A stretch of 36,568 nucleotides of DNA from Methanobacteriota archaeon (GTDB lineage Archaea > Methanobacteriota_B > Thermococci > Methanofastidiosales > Methanofastidiosaceae). Location of the stretch: positions 1 to 36,568 of the forward strand of contig JAMNZA010000042.1 of NCBI GenBank assembly GCA_023622545.1, written 5' to 3'. The position numbers and the translations under genes were made by a program. Shown piece after piece: positions 27,934 to 36,563 of the stretch (position 1 is the first letter of the stretch; each line of letters starts with the position of its first letter). The notes beneath the pieces were generated by a model, which saw only the letters and a program-made list of their open reading frames with translations, was not told where the DNA came from and did not search any database.

Positions 27934-28904
27934 GGTAGCTCCTCCAAATAGCATCTTGACAGGTGGCCGTTTTCTTTCTTTTCCAAAGGCGGCTCAGCTG
28001 TTCTACATATATCCATAACATATCGGCATCTTGGGTAAAACTTACACCCTTTCGGGAGATCAATAAGATTAGGGACATTGCCCTTAATTATCTGTAATCT
28101 TTTTTTATCAACATCAAGCCTTGGAATTGCATTGTTGAGGCCAACAGTATATGGGTGCAAAGGATTTTCAAAGATATTTTCTACGCTCCCTTGCTCAACA
28201 ATTTTCCCTGCATACATCACGGCAACATTTTTGCAGGTTTCAGCAACTACACCGAGGTCATGGGTAATAAGAAGGACAGCAGTTGAAAAATCATCCTTTA
28301 GATCTTCGATTAGCCTAAGTATCTGCGCCTGTATTGTGACGTCAAGAGCAGTTGTGGGTTCATCTGCTATCAGTAACTTTGGATTGCATGAAAGTGCCAT
28401 TGCTATCATTGCCCGCTGCCGCATGCCGCCTGAGAGCTGGTGAGGATACTCTTTGATTCTTTTTTCTGCCTCAGGTATCCCGACTACCTTTAGCATCTCT
28501 ATTGACTTCTTCATTGCTTCCTTTCTGTCGAGATTCTGGTGTAGCATTAGAACCTCTATTAGCTCATCACCAATCGTGAACAACGGGTCAAGAGAAGTCA
28601 TCGGCTCCTGGAATATCATCGATATGTCTTTTCCCCTTATCTTCTGCATTTCTCTCTCAGATTTATTGACGAGATCCTCTCCTTCGAGAAGAATACTGCC
28701 GCCTACTATTTTTCCAGGTGGATTTGGGATTAATCTTATGATGGAAAGAGCTGTGATCGACTTACCGCATCCGCTTTCACCGACAAGGCCAAAAGACTCC
28801 TTTTTATCGACAGAAAAACTAACACCATCTACGGCCTTCACAACACCATCATCAGTAAAGAAATGGGTCTTAAGATCTGAAACTTCCAGTAGAGGCTTTG
28901 TCAT
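27921..28904 (-). CDS. dppD: Oligopeptide/dipeptide ABC transporter ATP-binding protein (DppD/OppD)
   Basis: Walker A GESGCGKS, LSGGMRQRAMIAMALSCNPKLLIADEPTTALD, C-terminal GCKFYPRCRY. Confidence 0.9.
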   Translation of the reverse strand: MTKPLLEVSDLKTHFFTDDGVVKAVDGVSFSVDKKESFGLVGESGCGKSITALSIIRLIPNPPGKIVGGSILLEGEDLVNKSEREMQKIRGKDISMIFQEPMTSLDPLFTIGDELIEVLMLHQNLDRKEAMKKSIEMLKVVGIPEAEKRIKEYPHQLSGGMRQRAMIAMALSCNPKLLIADEPTTALDVTIQAQILRLIEDLKDDFSTAVLLITHDLGVVAETCKNVAVMYAGKIVEQGSVENIFENPLHPYTVGLNNAIPRLDVDKKRLQIIKGNVPNLIDLPKGCKFYPRCRYVMDICRTAEPPLEKKENGHLSRCYLEELPWKS

Positions 28905-29818
28905 ATCTTTGTACCTCCTTTGAGCCTTGGATCAAGCGCATCCCTCAACCCATCACCTAACATGTTTAGAGAGATCACTGAGATAAGAATTGCAATACCT
29001 GGAAACGTTGCAGCCCACCATGCGCCTGTGACTAGGTATTTTCTTGCAATAGAAAGTGAAAGGCCCCACTCAGGGGAAGGTGGCTGTGCACCGACGCCAA
29101 GGAAACCAAGAGCAGCAGCATCAAGTATTGCAGTTGCTAGCATAAGGGTTGAGTATACAATAAGAGGAGCTAGGGAGTTTGGAAGCACATGTTTGAATAC
29201 TATCCGCCAATCTGAAGCGCCAAGAGAGTGCTCTGCTTCAATGTACTCCATCTCCTTTATTGACAAGACTGCACTTCTTATTATCCTAGCCATCTGAGGA
29301 GTGTAGACTATACCTATGGCAAGCATTGCCTTGTCTATGCCCCTTCCTAGTGTCCCTGCAACTACAAGTGCGAGCAAAAGTGCAGGATAGGCAAAAAGTA
29401 TATCCGCTATCCTCATAAGAGCGCTATCAATTATTCCGCCTTTGTAGCCGGCGGTGAGCCCTAACAATGTTCCAGCGACCAATGCGAATGCAAGAGCAAC
29501 AAATCCAACGCTAAGTGTTACTCTTCCACCATAAAGTAAACGCGAAAGTATGTCCCTGCCTAGATTGTCTGTGCCTAGAGGGTATCCTGCAATGCCGTCC
29601 TTGGACCAGAACCCAGGCTTTAATCCACGGTCAAGGTCGACATCATCAGGTGCATGAGGGGCAAATATAGGGGCGCCTATGCAGAGTATAAATATAACAA
29701 TAAGCATGCCTAGGCCTACCATTGCAGTCCTGTTCTTCCTAAGCTGCTTTAGTGTAATCTCTGTCCTTGTCCTCTGCTTTACTTCGATTGGATTTTCGTT
29801 ATCCATCTTATCCCTCAT
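28901..29818 (-). CDS. dppC: Oligopeptide/dipeptide ABC transporter permease (DppC)
   Basis: GTDNLGRDILSRLLYGGRVTL, EAEHSLGASDWRIVFKHVLPNSLAPLIV permease EAA motif, GDGLRDALDPRLK C-terminus. Confidence 0.9.
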   Translation of the reverse strand: MRDKMDNENPIEVKQRTRTEITLKQLRKNRTAMVGLGMLIVIFILCIGAPIFAPHAPDDVDLDRGLKPGFWSKDGIAGYPLGTDNLGRDILSRLLYGGRVTLSVGFVALAFALVAGTLLGLTAGYKGGIIDSALMRIADILFAYPALLLALVVAGTLGRGIDKAMLAIGIVYTPQMARIIRSAVLSIKEMEYIEAEHSLGASDWRIVFKHVLPNSLAPLIVYSTLMLATAILDAAALGFLGVGAQPPSPEWGLSLSIARKYLVTGAWWAATFPGIAILISVISLNMLGDGLRDALDPRLKGGTKI

Positions 29819-30815
29819 ACTTTATTCTTGGATCAATATAGACATAGATGATGTCTGTTATCAGATTAACAACAACAAACAAAGTAGCAAAAAATAATGT
29901 GAAACCCTGAACCACAGGATAATCATAGGCGAGTATTGCATCAGCAATGTATTTCCCAAGCCCAGGAAGGGTAAATATAGTTTCAGTAAGAACTGCCCCT
30001 CCCATAAGCATACCTAGCTCCATACCTATGACTGTGACTATAGGTATCAAGGCGTTTTTCACTGCGTGCTTATAGATAACTGAACGCTCAGATAATCCCT
30101 TCGCCCTCTCAGTCCTGATAAAATCCTGCCTCAGTACTTCGAGCATAGAAGAGCGTGTCATCCTAGCAACAGTCGCCATGGGTATTGTCGCAAGGGCAAA
30201 CCCAGGAAGGATGAGGTGCTTTAGGCTATCGACAAATGCTGGCCAGTTCAGTGTCAGTATGCTATCAAGGACATACATGCCCGTTATCCGCTCTAGCATT
30301 ATGCCGGTAGTCAGCCTCCCACCAACGGGAGTAAGCCCCAGCTGCAGGCTGAATATGTATATCAACATAAGGCCAAGCCAAAACACAGGCATCGATACCC
30401 CAAAAAGGGCACCAATCATGACGCCATAATCTGCTATGGAATACTGTTTGACTGCAGATATGACGCCTGCAAGAATTCCAATAATAGAAGCTATGACTAT
30501 TGCAAAAAGTGTAAGCTCAAGAGTCATGGGTAACCTTTCCAATATCTCGTTTATCACAAGATCTCTTGATTCTATTGACCGCCCAAGATCCCCTTGCAAA
30601 GCCATCCTTAGCCAGTAAAAGTACTGGACATATATCGGATCGTTAAGATGATACTTTTCCCTGATATTCTCTAAAACTTGTGGAGATGCATGCTCACCTG
30701 CAAGATGGACAGCCGGATCCCCCGGGGCGAGCCTAACTAAACTGAATGTGATTATTGAAACCCCAATTAATACTATGACTAATAATCCTAATCTTTTCAA
30801 TATGTATTCTTTCAT
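29808..30815 (-). CDS. dppB: Oligopeptide/dipeptide ABC transporter permease (DppB)
   Basis: LLVIVLIGVSIITFSLVRLAPGDPA, RTERAKGLSERSVIYKHAVKNALIPIVTVIG, C-terminal YVYIDPRIKYEG. Confidence 0.9.
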   Translation of the reverse strand: MKEYILKRLGLLVIVLIGVSIITFSLVRLAPGDPAVHLAGEHASPQVLENIREKYHLNDPIYVQYFYWLRMALQGDLGRSIESRDLVINEILERLPMTLELTLFAIVIASIIGILAGVISAVKQYSIADYGVMIGALFGVSMPVFWLGLMLIYIFSLQLGLTPVGGRLTTGIMLERITGMYVLDSILTLNWPAFVDSLKHLILPGFALATIPMATVARMTRSSMLEVLRQDFIRTERAKGLSERSVIYKHAVKNALIPIVTVIGMELGMLMGGAVLTETIFTLPGLGKYIADAILAYDYPVVQGFTLFFATLFVVVNLITDIIYVYIDPRIKYEG

Positions 30816-30846
30816 TTTAACCCTCTAAAAAAAAAGAAAAATTAAT

Positions 30847-32544
30847 TTATTTTTCTTTGTATACTGGATAGAAGAACTTCCTATCAGTTGGGTGTATGAC
30901 AAATCCCTTGACATTGCTCTTAAAGGCGAGGTTCTGGTCTGCATGTGCAATAAAGACATGTGTACCTTCGTCAACAATCATCTTGTTTGCTAGCCTGTAT
31001 AAGGTGTCTCTTTGGGTCTGGTCATATGTCAATAGGGCGTTGTTTAGAACCTTCTGTAATGGCGGATTTTTCTTAAATCCGTAGTTACCAGCGCTACCAA
31101 CTGTACACACGTGGTCGGAGTATAGAACGTTCAAGAAGTTATCTGGGTCACCGTTGTCACCGGACCAACCGAGCATAATCATCTGGGCTTTTCCGGCCTC
31201 GGCATCCTGTAGATATGTTCCCCAGTCTTCTGTGAATAACTCTACCTCTATACCAACTTTTGCTAGATCGCTCTGTATAGCCTCTGCAATTCCAGTTGGT
31301 TCTGGGAAGTATGGTCTGGATGTTGAGCCCATGTGCCATAGTGTTACCTTGAATCCCTCTTCGTACCCTGCATCTTCCAAGAGCTGCTTTGCCTTCTCAG
31401 GATCATATGGGTATCCAGTTAACTGGTCGTTGTACCCGAGTAATCCTGGTGGCATACCCTGTGTGGCAACACTTGCTGCACCCTTGTATAGATTCTTTAC
31501 TATGGTCTCTTTGTTTATTGCATATGCGATTGCCTGTCTTACCCTTATATCCTTGAAAGGCTCAAATGCGCCTGGTACAGCTACTTCTTCGCCATCGTCC
31601 CACTGGTAGTTACCATTCTTGTCGACATACCCTTCACCGCAGTTTAATGCGATGTAACCGATGTTCATACCGGCCTGGGATACTAGCTGTAGTTTTGGAT
31701 CATTCTTGATTATCTCAAGCTGTGCTGGGTCTGGGTATTCCATACCGTCAATTTCCCCTGCCTGTAAAGCCATAAGCCTTGCAGATGGGTCAGGTATTAC
31801 CCTGAATATTAGCTGGTCAAGGTAGGCTTTTCCTCCCCAGTAATCTGGGAATGCCTTTAGGGTGATGTGGTCATCCTTTACCCATTCGACAAACTCAAAT
31901 GGCCCTGTACCCACTGGATTTTTGAAATAATCGTCGCCATACTGCTTTGCAGCCTTCTCACTTACAATTGCAGCAGTGAACATGGCAAGGCTTGTCATCA
32001 TTGAGGAGTTAGGCTTACTCATATGGATTGCCACAGTGTAGTCGTCTATCTTCTCTACACTTTCAATATCGCTGAACATGTATCCCCAGTATGCCCATTC
32101 TCCCTTGTCATGATACCAGTTGTTTGGATCATACTGCCTTGCAAATGAGAATACAACATCATCAGCTGTCATTTCTCCGAAGTTCTTGTGGAATTTTACT
32201 CCCTTTCTTAGTTTGAATGTAATTGTCTTTTTGTCCTCAGAAATAGTCCACTCTGTTGCGAGTGCTGGCTTGATGCTTGTGGTGCCCTCTTCATACATGA
32301 CAAGTCCCTCATGTATGTTATCCATCCTCTGTATCGATTCCCCATCAGTAACATCGGCTGGATCGAGTCTGGCAGCATCACCGCTGGAACCAAAGACTAA
32401 AGTGCCTCCGTATTTGGAAGTTGCATCTGTTGTGCTGGGGGGCGTTGTTGTCCCTTGGTCAGCACAACCACCAAAAATAGATGATAGCATTATTACAGCT
32501 ATCATGAGTCCAAGTATCTTATTTTCTTTTTTCATTGATTTCAC
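30847..32544 (-). CDS. dppA: Family 5 solute-binding lipoprotein of the peptide ABC transporter (DppA-like)
   Basis: Lipobox SIFGGCADQ; GTLVFGSSGDAARLDPADVTDGES, LRKGVKFHKNFGEMTADDVVFSF, VRQAIAYAINKE; heads the dppBCDF operon. Confidence 0.9.
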   Translation of the reverse strand: MKSMKKENKILGLMIAVIMLSSIFGGCADQGTTTPPSTTDATSKYGGTLVFGSSGDAARLDPADVTDGESIQRMDNIHEGLVMYEEGTTSIKPALATEWTISEDKKTITFKLRKGVKFHKNFGEMTADDVVFSFARQYDPNNWYHDKGEWAYWGYMFSDIESVEKIDDYTVAIHMSKPNSSMMTSLAMFTAAIVSEKAAKQYGDDYFKNPVGTGPFEFVEWVKDDHITLKAFPDYWGGKAYLDQLIFRVIPDPSARLMALQAGEIDGMEYPDPAQLEIIKNDPKLQLVSQAGMNIGYIALNCGEGYVDKNGNYQWDDGEEVAVPGAFEPFKDIRVRQAIAYAINKETIVKNLYKGAASVATQGMPPGLLGYNDQLTGYPYDPEKAKQLLEDAGYEEGFKVTLWHMGSTSRPYFPEPTGIAEAIQSDLAKVGIEVELFTEDWGTYLQDAEAGKAQMIMLGWSGDNGDPDNFLNVLYSDHVCTVGSAGNYGFKKNPPLQKVLNNALLTYDQTQRDTLYRLANKMIVDEGTHVFIAHADQNLAFKSNVKGFVIHPTDRKFFYPVYKEK

Positions 32545-32647
32545 CTTAGAAACTCACCACAATTAAAAGAGATTATTCTATTTAACGTTTTCCGTATTAA
32601 ATAATTCTAAAAAATTTTAATTAAAACAAAAATAAATTAAAAATAGA

Positions 32648-33178
32648 TTATGGAACTCTTGTCGTGAGGTCCTTTATCTTGGCATTTGAGCCTAATTCAT
32701 CGTATGTGTAGTAGATTGCCCCAGAATAGACCCCGCTCTTTTTTGCCTTAAGATATATGTTTAGATCAACCGTTTGACCGCCCACCATATCCCCTATGTA
32801 GAACCTGTTGCCGTTGATGGCTATTGTGGGGGCAGCGCTTACAAGATCAAAGTTCGAGTAGTAATCTTCTGATATTATCACAACTACATTTGTAGCTTTG
32901 CCATTACCGTGGTTTTTAATAGAAAGTGATATGTGATTCACACTGTCAATTGTTTCAGTATTATAAGATATCCCTGCAAGTATTAGAGGGGTGCCTGTTT
33001 GAGTAGTTGTTTCAGTGGTCGTGGTGGAAGTTTGAGATGTTTCTGTAGTAGTTGAAGTCGTCTGAGGAGAGCTTGAGGTGCTTGTAGGAACTACCTTCTG
33101 CCCGACACAACCACTAAATACAGATGATAGCAGTACTAAAGCTATCAACAATCCAAAAAACATATTTTTCTTCTTCAT
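32648..33178 (-). CDS. Lipoprotein with S/T-rich stalk and CARDB/COG1361-like domain
   Basis: Lipobox SSVFSGCVGQ, Ser/Thr-rich linker, beta-rich domain (ISLSIKNHGNGKATNVVVIISEDYYSNF...GVYSGAIYYTYDELG) shared with the next gene. Confidence 0.7.
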   Translation of the reverse strand: MKKKNMFFGLLIALVLLSSVFSGCVGQKVVPTSTSSSPQTTSTTTETSQTSTTTTETTTQTGTPLILAGISYNTETIDSVNHISLSIKNHGNGKATNVVVIISEDYYSNFDLVSAAPTIAINGNRFYIGDMVGGQTVDLNIYLKAKKSGVYSGAIYYTYDELGSNAKIKDLTTRVP

Positions 33179-33192
33179 TTAACCACCAAAAA

Positions 33193-34032
33193 TCATGAAG
33201 GAACTCTTGTTGTTATGTCTCGTATCTTAGCAGATGTTCCAAGCTCATCATAGGTGTATGTTATAGCCCCCGAGTACACGCCGACTTCCTTTGCCCTAAG
33301 ATTGATATCAAGTTTGAATGACTTACCCCCGTCAATATTGCCCACGTAGAACTTATTGCCCTCTACCTTTATCCCTTGGTCTGTGCTGACAAAATTAAAA
33401 TTCGAGTAGTAATCGTCAGATATCTCTACAATGACATTAGTTGCCTTGCCTTTACCATAGTTTTGAAGGGACAGATGAATATGGGCCTCCCTGTTAACAG
33501 TCTCTGTGTCATAGGATATTCCGGATAGTATCAGTGGCAGATCTTTAATTGCAACGCGTCCCTCTGCTGCGGTAGATACAGCGCTTGTGAAGTTTGGGCT
33601 TGCACCGTTAATAACTCTGACAGTCTCTTCATACGTCCTCTCCCTATCGACCCCTGCTATTATTGCTATGGTGTCAGCATGGCCGTAAGGGTCGGGTTTG
33701 ATGAAGGTGTACTTCTGGTCTTCTTGTCGTATGAAGTCCATTTCAAGGTTATCAAGGTAGCGCTTTACTATATCCCCTGTCCCATAAGGTGAATCCGGGC
33801 CCCCAAGGATCACTATAAGCTTTGAACCTTTAAGTGATTCAAAATCTTCAGGCCCCAAAAACTGTGGGAAAATGCTGTACCCTCTAAAATATTCCTCTAG
33901 CAAAGGCTTAGAAACGACGTCTATATTGTTTGAGATAACAACAACTTCGTTTTGTGCGGCTAAAGGTATGATAGCCCCTATGCTAAAAAGCATTATAAAA
34001 GTAAGAAATATAGGGATTAATTTATTTTCCAT
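33193..34032 (-). CDS. Secreted protein with putative N-terminal S-layer/cell-surface domain and CARDB/COG1361-like domain
   Basis: Signal peptide; KLIVILGGPDSPYGTGDIVKRYLDNLE...TIAIIAGVDRERTYEETVRVING; C-terminal domain paralogous to 32648-33178. Confidence 0.68.
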   Translation of the reverse strand: MENKLIPIFLTFIMLFSIGAIIPLAAQNEVVVISNNIDVVSKPLLEEYFRGYSIFPQFLGPEDFESLKGSKLIVILGGPDSPYGTGDIVKRYLDNLEMDFIRQEDQKYTFIKPDPYGHADTIAIIAGVDRERTYEETVRVINGASPNFTSAVSTAAEGRVAIKDLPLILSGISYDTETVNREAHIHLSLQNYGKGKATNVIVEISDDYYSNFNFVSTDQGIKVEGNKFYVGNIDGGKSFKLDINLRAKEVGVYSGAITYTYDELGTSAKIRDITTRVPS

Positions 34033-34157
34033 GAATAATAATTCTTTTCTTTATATATAAATTTTATTAAAGTTAGAGTTATATAACAGATAGATTATAT
34101 ATTATTAGATCCTATAGATGGGCATGGCCCTATTTATTGGACAAAGGAGGTAATAAA

Positions 34158-34349
34158 ATGGCACAAAAAACATCTTGGATATGGTGGTTGTTACCTATAT
34201 TGCTTGGTATCATAGGTGGAATAATTGGATTTTTATTTGTTAGGGGCAAGGATTCTGTAAAAGCTAGGAACCTTCTTATTGTTGGGGCTATAATCTCTGC
34301 ATTAGGATACCTCTTCAACTATCTATTCCTTGGATTCGCTCCATTCTAG
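34158..34349 (+). CDS. Small two-TM membrane protein, 63 aa
   Basis: Strong RBS aaaggaggtaataaa before ATG 34158: MAQKTSWIWWLLPILLGIIGGIIGFLFVRGKDSVKARNLLIVGAIISALGYLFNYLFLGFAPF. Confidence 0.7.
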   Translation: MAQKTSWIWWLLPILLGIIGGIIGFLFVRGKDSVKARNLLIVGAIISALGYLFNYLFLGFAPF

Positions 34350-34405
34350 AATAATAATTTAATTTGTTTTATTTTTTTTAATTTAGAGGAATAATATTAT
34401 TAGAT

Positions 34406-34420
34406 AAAACAATGTGAAAC
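34406..34420 (+). promoter_or_regulatory. Conserved upstream box, copy 1 (aaaacaatgtgaaac)
   Basis: 14/15 identical to 34929-34943 and at nearly the same distance (91 vs 90 nt) from the TATA-like element of the paralogous gene. Confidence 0.45.
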
Positions 34421-34478
34421 GTTAGAGAGTTATTTTGATTAAAATAAGCTATAATTTAACTCTAAATATTTAATTTTT

Positions 34479-34507
34479 TGAAGGTTTACACAACAACTAT
34501 ATATAAC
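34479..34507 (+). promoter_or_regulatory. Putative archaeal promoter (TATA-like) of the first small secreted paralog
   Basis: ttgaaggtttacacaacaactatatataac, closely matching ttgaaggttacaccacaactatatatag at 35001-35028; TATA about 50-55 nt upstream of ATG. Confidence 0.6.
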
Positions 34508-34552
34508 GGCCGGATCAAAACATTATCAGCTTAACAACAAGGAGGTAATACT

Positions 34553-34882
34553 ATGAAAAAAATGATAACTATATTTGTTGCAGTTGCATTGATAGCATCA
34601 TTTGGTGTCGGAGCTATTGCCGGTGCCAATGAAGATGCTTTTGCAAACGCAGTAATTGACGAGCAGGCGCAATTAGCTTTGGAAAAGGCAGCAGTAGAAT
34701 TTGCCAACGGCAACGATACTGAAGGCCTTGCAGCAGAAGAGGACGCAACGAACAACTTTGGTAAGACAAAACTTGGATTCCACAAGATATCTGGTGCAGT
34801 TATTTCTGCATCATATTACTGGAAGGCTAAACCTGGTACTTGGATAAGAACTCACAAGCCACGTCCTTCAGCGGTGGCCTGA
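34553..34882 (+). CDS. Small secreted protein, 109 aa, tandem paralog 1
   Basis: RBS aaggaggtaatact; signal peptide MKKMITIFVAVALIASFGVGAIAGA; near-identical to 35067-35402 up to ASYY. Confidence 0.75.
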   Translation: MKKMITIFVAVALIASFGVGAIAGANEDAFANAVIDEQAQLALEKAAVEFANGNDTEGLAAEEDATNNFGKTKLGFHKISGAVISASYYWKAKPGTWIRTHKPRPSAVA

Positions 34883-34928
34883 TAAAAAATTTAATTTATT
34901 TTTAATTCTTCTTTTATTAAAGTCATTT

Positions 34929-34943
34929 AAAACATTGTGAAAC
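34929..34943 (+). promoter_or_regulatory. Conserved upstream box, copy 2 (aaaacattgtgaaac)
   Basis: One mismatch to copy 1 at 34406-34420. Confidence 0.45.
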
Positions 34944-35000
34944 ATCATTGACCTTATTTTTAGAATCTAAACTTTATCCTGCCTTTTTCATATCAAATAA

Positions 35001-35028
35001 TTGAAGGTTACACCACAACTATATATAG
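35001..35028 (+). promoter_or_regulatory. Putative archaeal promoter (TATA-like) of the second small secreted paralog
   Basis: ttgaaggttacaccacaactatatatag, conserved with the upstream region of paralog 1. Confidence 0.6.
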
Positions 35029-35066
35029 TAACATCACTAATCAATTATTAGTCAAGAGGTAATACC

Positions 35067-35402
35067 ATGAAGAAAATAATAACCTTGTTTATTGCAGTTG
35101 CATTACTCGCATCATTTGGCGTCGGCGCTATAGCCGGTGCAAACGAGGATGCTTTCGCAAATGCAGTAATTGATGAAGAAACGCAAATCGCTTTGGAAAA
35201 AGCGGCAGTTGAGTTTGCAAAAGGCAATGACACAGAGGGTCTTGCAGCGGAAGAGAATGCGACAAACAACTTCGGTAAGACAAAGCTCGGGTTCTTGAGA
35301 ATATCTGGCGCAGTTATAACAGCATCATATTACAGACCTTGTGCAAAAGCTGGAATGGTACATAAGCCAATTGGAACAGTTGTGTGCGCAACATTTCTCT
35401 AA
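35067..35402 (+). CDS. Small secreted protein, 111 aa, tandem paralog 2
   Basis: RBS aagaggtaatacc; signal peptide MKKIITLFIAVALLASFGVGAIAGA; paralogous to 34553-34882 with a divergent C-terminal tail containing two Cys. Confidence 0.75.
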   Translation: MKKIITLFIAVALLASFGVGAIAGANEDAFANAVIDEETQIALEKAAVEFAKGNDTEGLAAEENATNNFGKTKLGFLRISGAVITASYYRPCAKAGMVHKPIGTVVCATFL

Positions 35403-35541
35403 ATTAATTTTTTATTATTTATTTTTATTATTCTTTTCTTATTCTAGTTGTTTTGGATGAAGATCTATAATAGATATTTTATAGCTTTCAAATGAGTGAA
35501 AAATCGATATAGTTTTATTCATTTGATTATTATTCTCCTCG

Positions 35542-36420
35542 ATGTCGATTTTTATTCCAATAGACTATGACGGGAGGAGATACCCGGAAGATATATCTCC
35601 CAAAATAAAGGAAGTTGCAGCAAATTTTGACATGGCTTATTTAAGGCCATTAAAGGAATATTCCCTGCATACAGAGTATTCTTATGGGAAAAGAAAATTC
35701 AATAGTGATGCTATATCAAACTTTAATACCATAAAAGAATCCCAAAGGGATTTTGTCCCGATGTTATGGGCAAATGAAAAATGGGCTATGGAGTTCAGCG
35801 ATTTCATATTCAAGATCGTCGGCAATAATAGGCCGCCAAAAATAATAGAGATACACCCACCTTTCAATGATTACTGTACTTGTATTGAAGATTTCTTAAA
35901 AATTTATGGATTGTTTGAGGAGAGTATTTCTAAAAAATATCCAGAAACTAATATCTTCATTGAGAATAGGTATGGTACTCTTTACAGGGGTGGGAAGTTC
36001 TTGATATCAAAGGCAGATGAAATTGAAAATCTTTGCAAAGTCATTTCTAGAATGTCCCTTAAATTAAGGATAGTCCTAGACTTCCCACAGCTCTTCAGCG
36101 CATATAATCTGGGCCCAGGAAAGTTTACTGAGGACAAGATTGTTTCCTTAATGAGGGCTGTAAATCCATTCAGGGAGTATGTAAGGGGCGTGCATCTATG
36201 GGGGAAGAAGGACTATGGAACCGGAAGGCAAGTGTCACATATGGGTGATCTTGATACTTATTTCGTTGAAAAGGAGTTGAAAGAGATCTTCCTAAAAGAG
36301 CTCTATGATCTCTTAGATGACGGCATTCAAAGGTATTTTGTCCCTGAGGTCAATAGTTCTGATCAGGATTTAAGAAGTATTATTGAGGATTTAAAGAGAT
36401 ATGGATTTAAATTCGTTTAA
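35542..36420 (+). CDS. Putative TIM-barrel protein (xylose isomerase-like/AP endonuclease 2-like fold)
   Basis: Alternating beta/alpha pattern with IIEIHPPFNDY, NIFIENRYGTLY, LRIVLDFPQLFSAY, RGVHLWGKKDYGTGRQVSHMGDLDTYF, YFVPEVNSSDQDLRSIIEDLKRYGF. Confidence 0.55.
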   Translation: MSIFIPIDYDGRRYPEDISPKIKEVAANFDMAYLRPLKEYSLHTEYSYGKRKFNSDAISNFNTIKESQRDFVPMLWANEKWAMEFSDFIFKIVGNNRPPKIIEIHPPFNDYCTCIEDFLKIYGLFEESISKKYPETNIFIENRYGTLYRGGKFLISKADEIENLCKVISRMSLKLRIVLDFPQLFSAYNLGPGKFTEDKIVSLMRAVNPFREYVRGVHLWGKKDYGTGRQVSHMGDLDTYFVEKELKEIFLKELYDLLDDGIQRYFVPEVNSSDQDLRSIIEDLKRYGFKFV

Positions 36421-36467
36421 ATAGCAAATCTTAAAAAGGTTGGGCCATAGTTCTTTTAATCTCACCT

Positions 36468-36563
36468 GCCGGGGTGGCTTAGCCTGGTTATAGCGCACGG
36501 CTCATAAGCATGAAACAAGGCTGGGAAACCGTGAGGTCGCGGGTTCGGATCCCGCCCCCGGCA
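36468..36563 (+). tRNA. tRNA-Met (CAU, elongator-type) with a 21-nt intron
   Basis: Acceptor GCCGGGG/CCCCGGC, D-arm GCTT...TAGC, anticodon stem CACGG/CCGTG with loop CTCATA|A, T-arm GCGGG-TTCGGAT-CCCGC, discriminator A; CCA not encoded. Confidence 0.93.
36507..36527 (+). other. Archaeal tRNA intron at position 37/38 with bulge-helix-bulge motif
   Basis: Central 4-bp helix CTCA (36501-36504) with TGGG (36522-36525), flanked by 3-nt bulges TAA (36505-36507) and AAA (36526-36528), then the outer helix CACGG/CCGTG. Confidence 0.85.

Noticed and set aside
28078-28923. Plus-strand ORFs of 121 and 156 aa opposite dppD
   Set aside because: Antisense to an ABC ATPase with intact Walker and signature motifs; compositional artefacts.
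31154-31609. 151-aa plus-strand ORF opposite dppA (and 32120-32566)
   Set aside because: Antisense shadow of a well-supported solute-binding protein.
33000-33100. ACT/TGT-rich tract as a possible microsatellite
   Set aside because: It encodes the Ser/Thr-rich stalk of a lipoprotein (SSSPQTTSTTTETSQTSTTTTETTTQTG); codon-level low complexity, not a perfect repeat.
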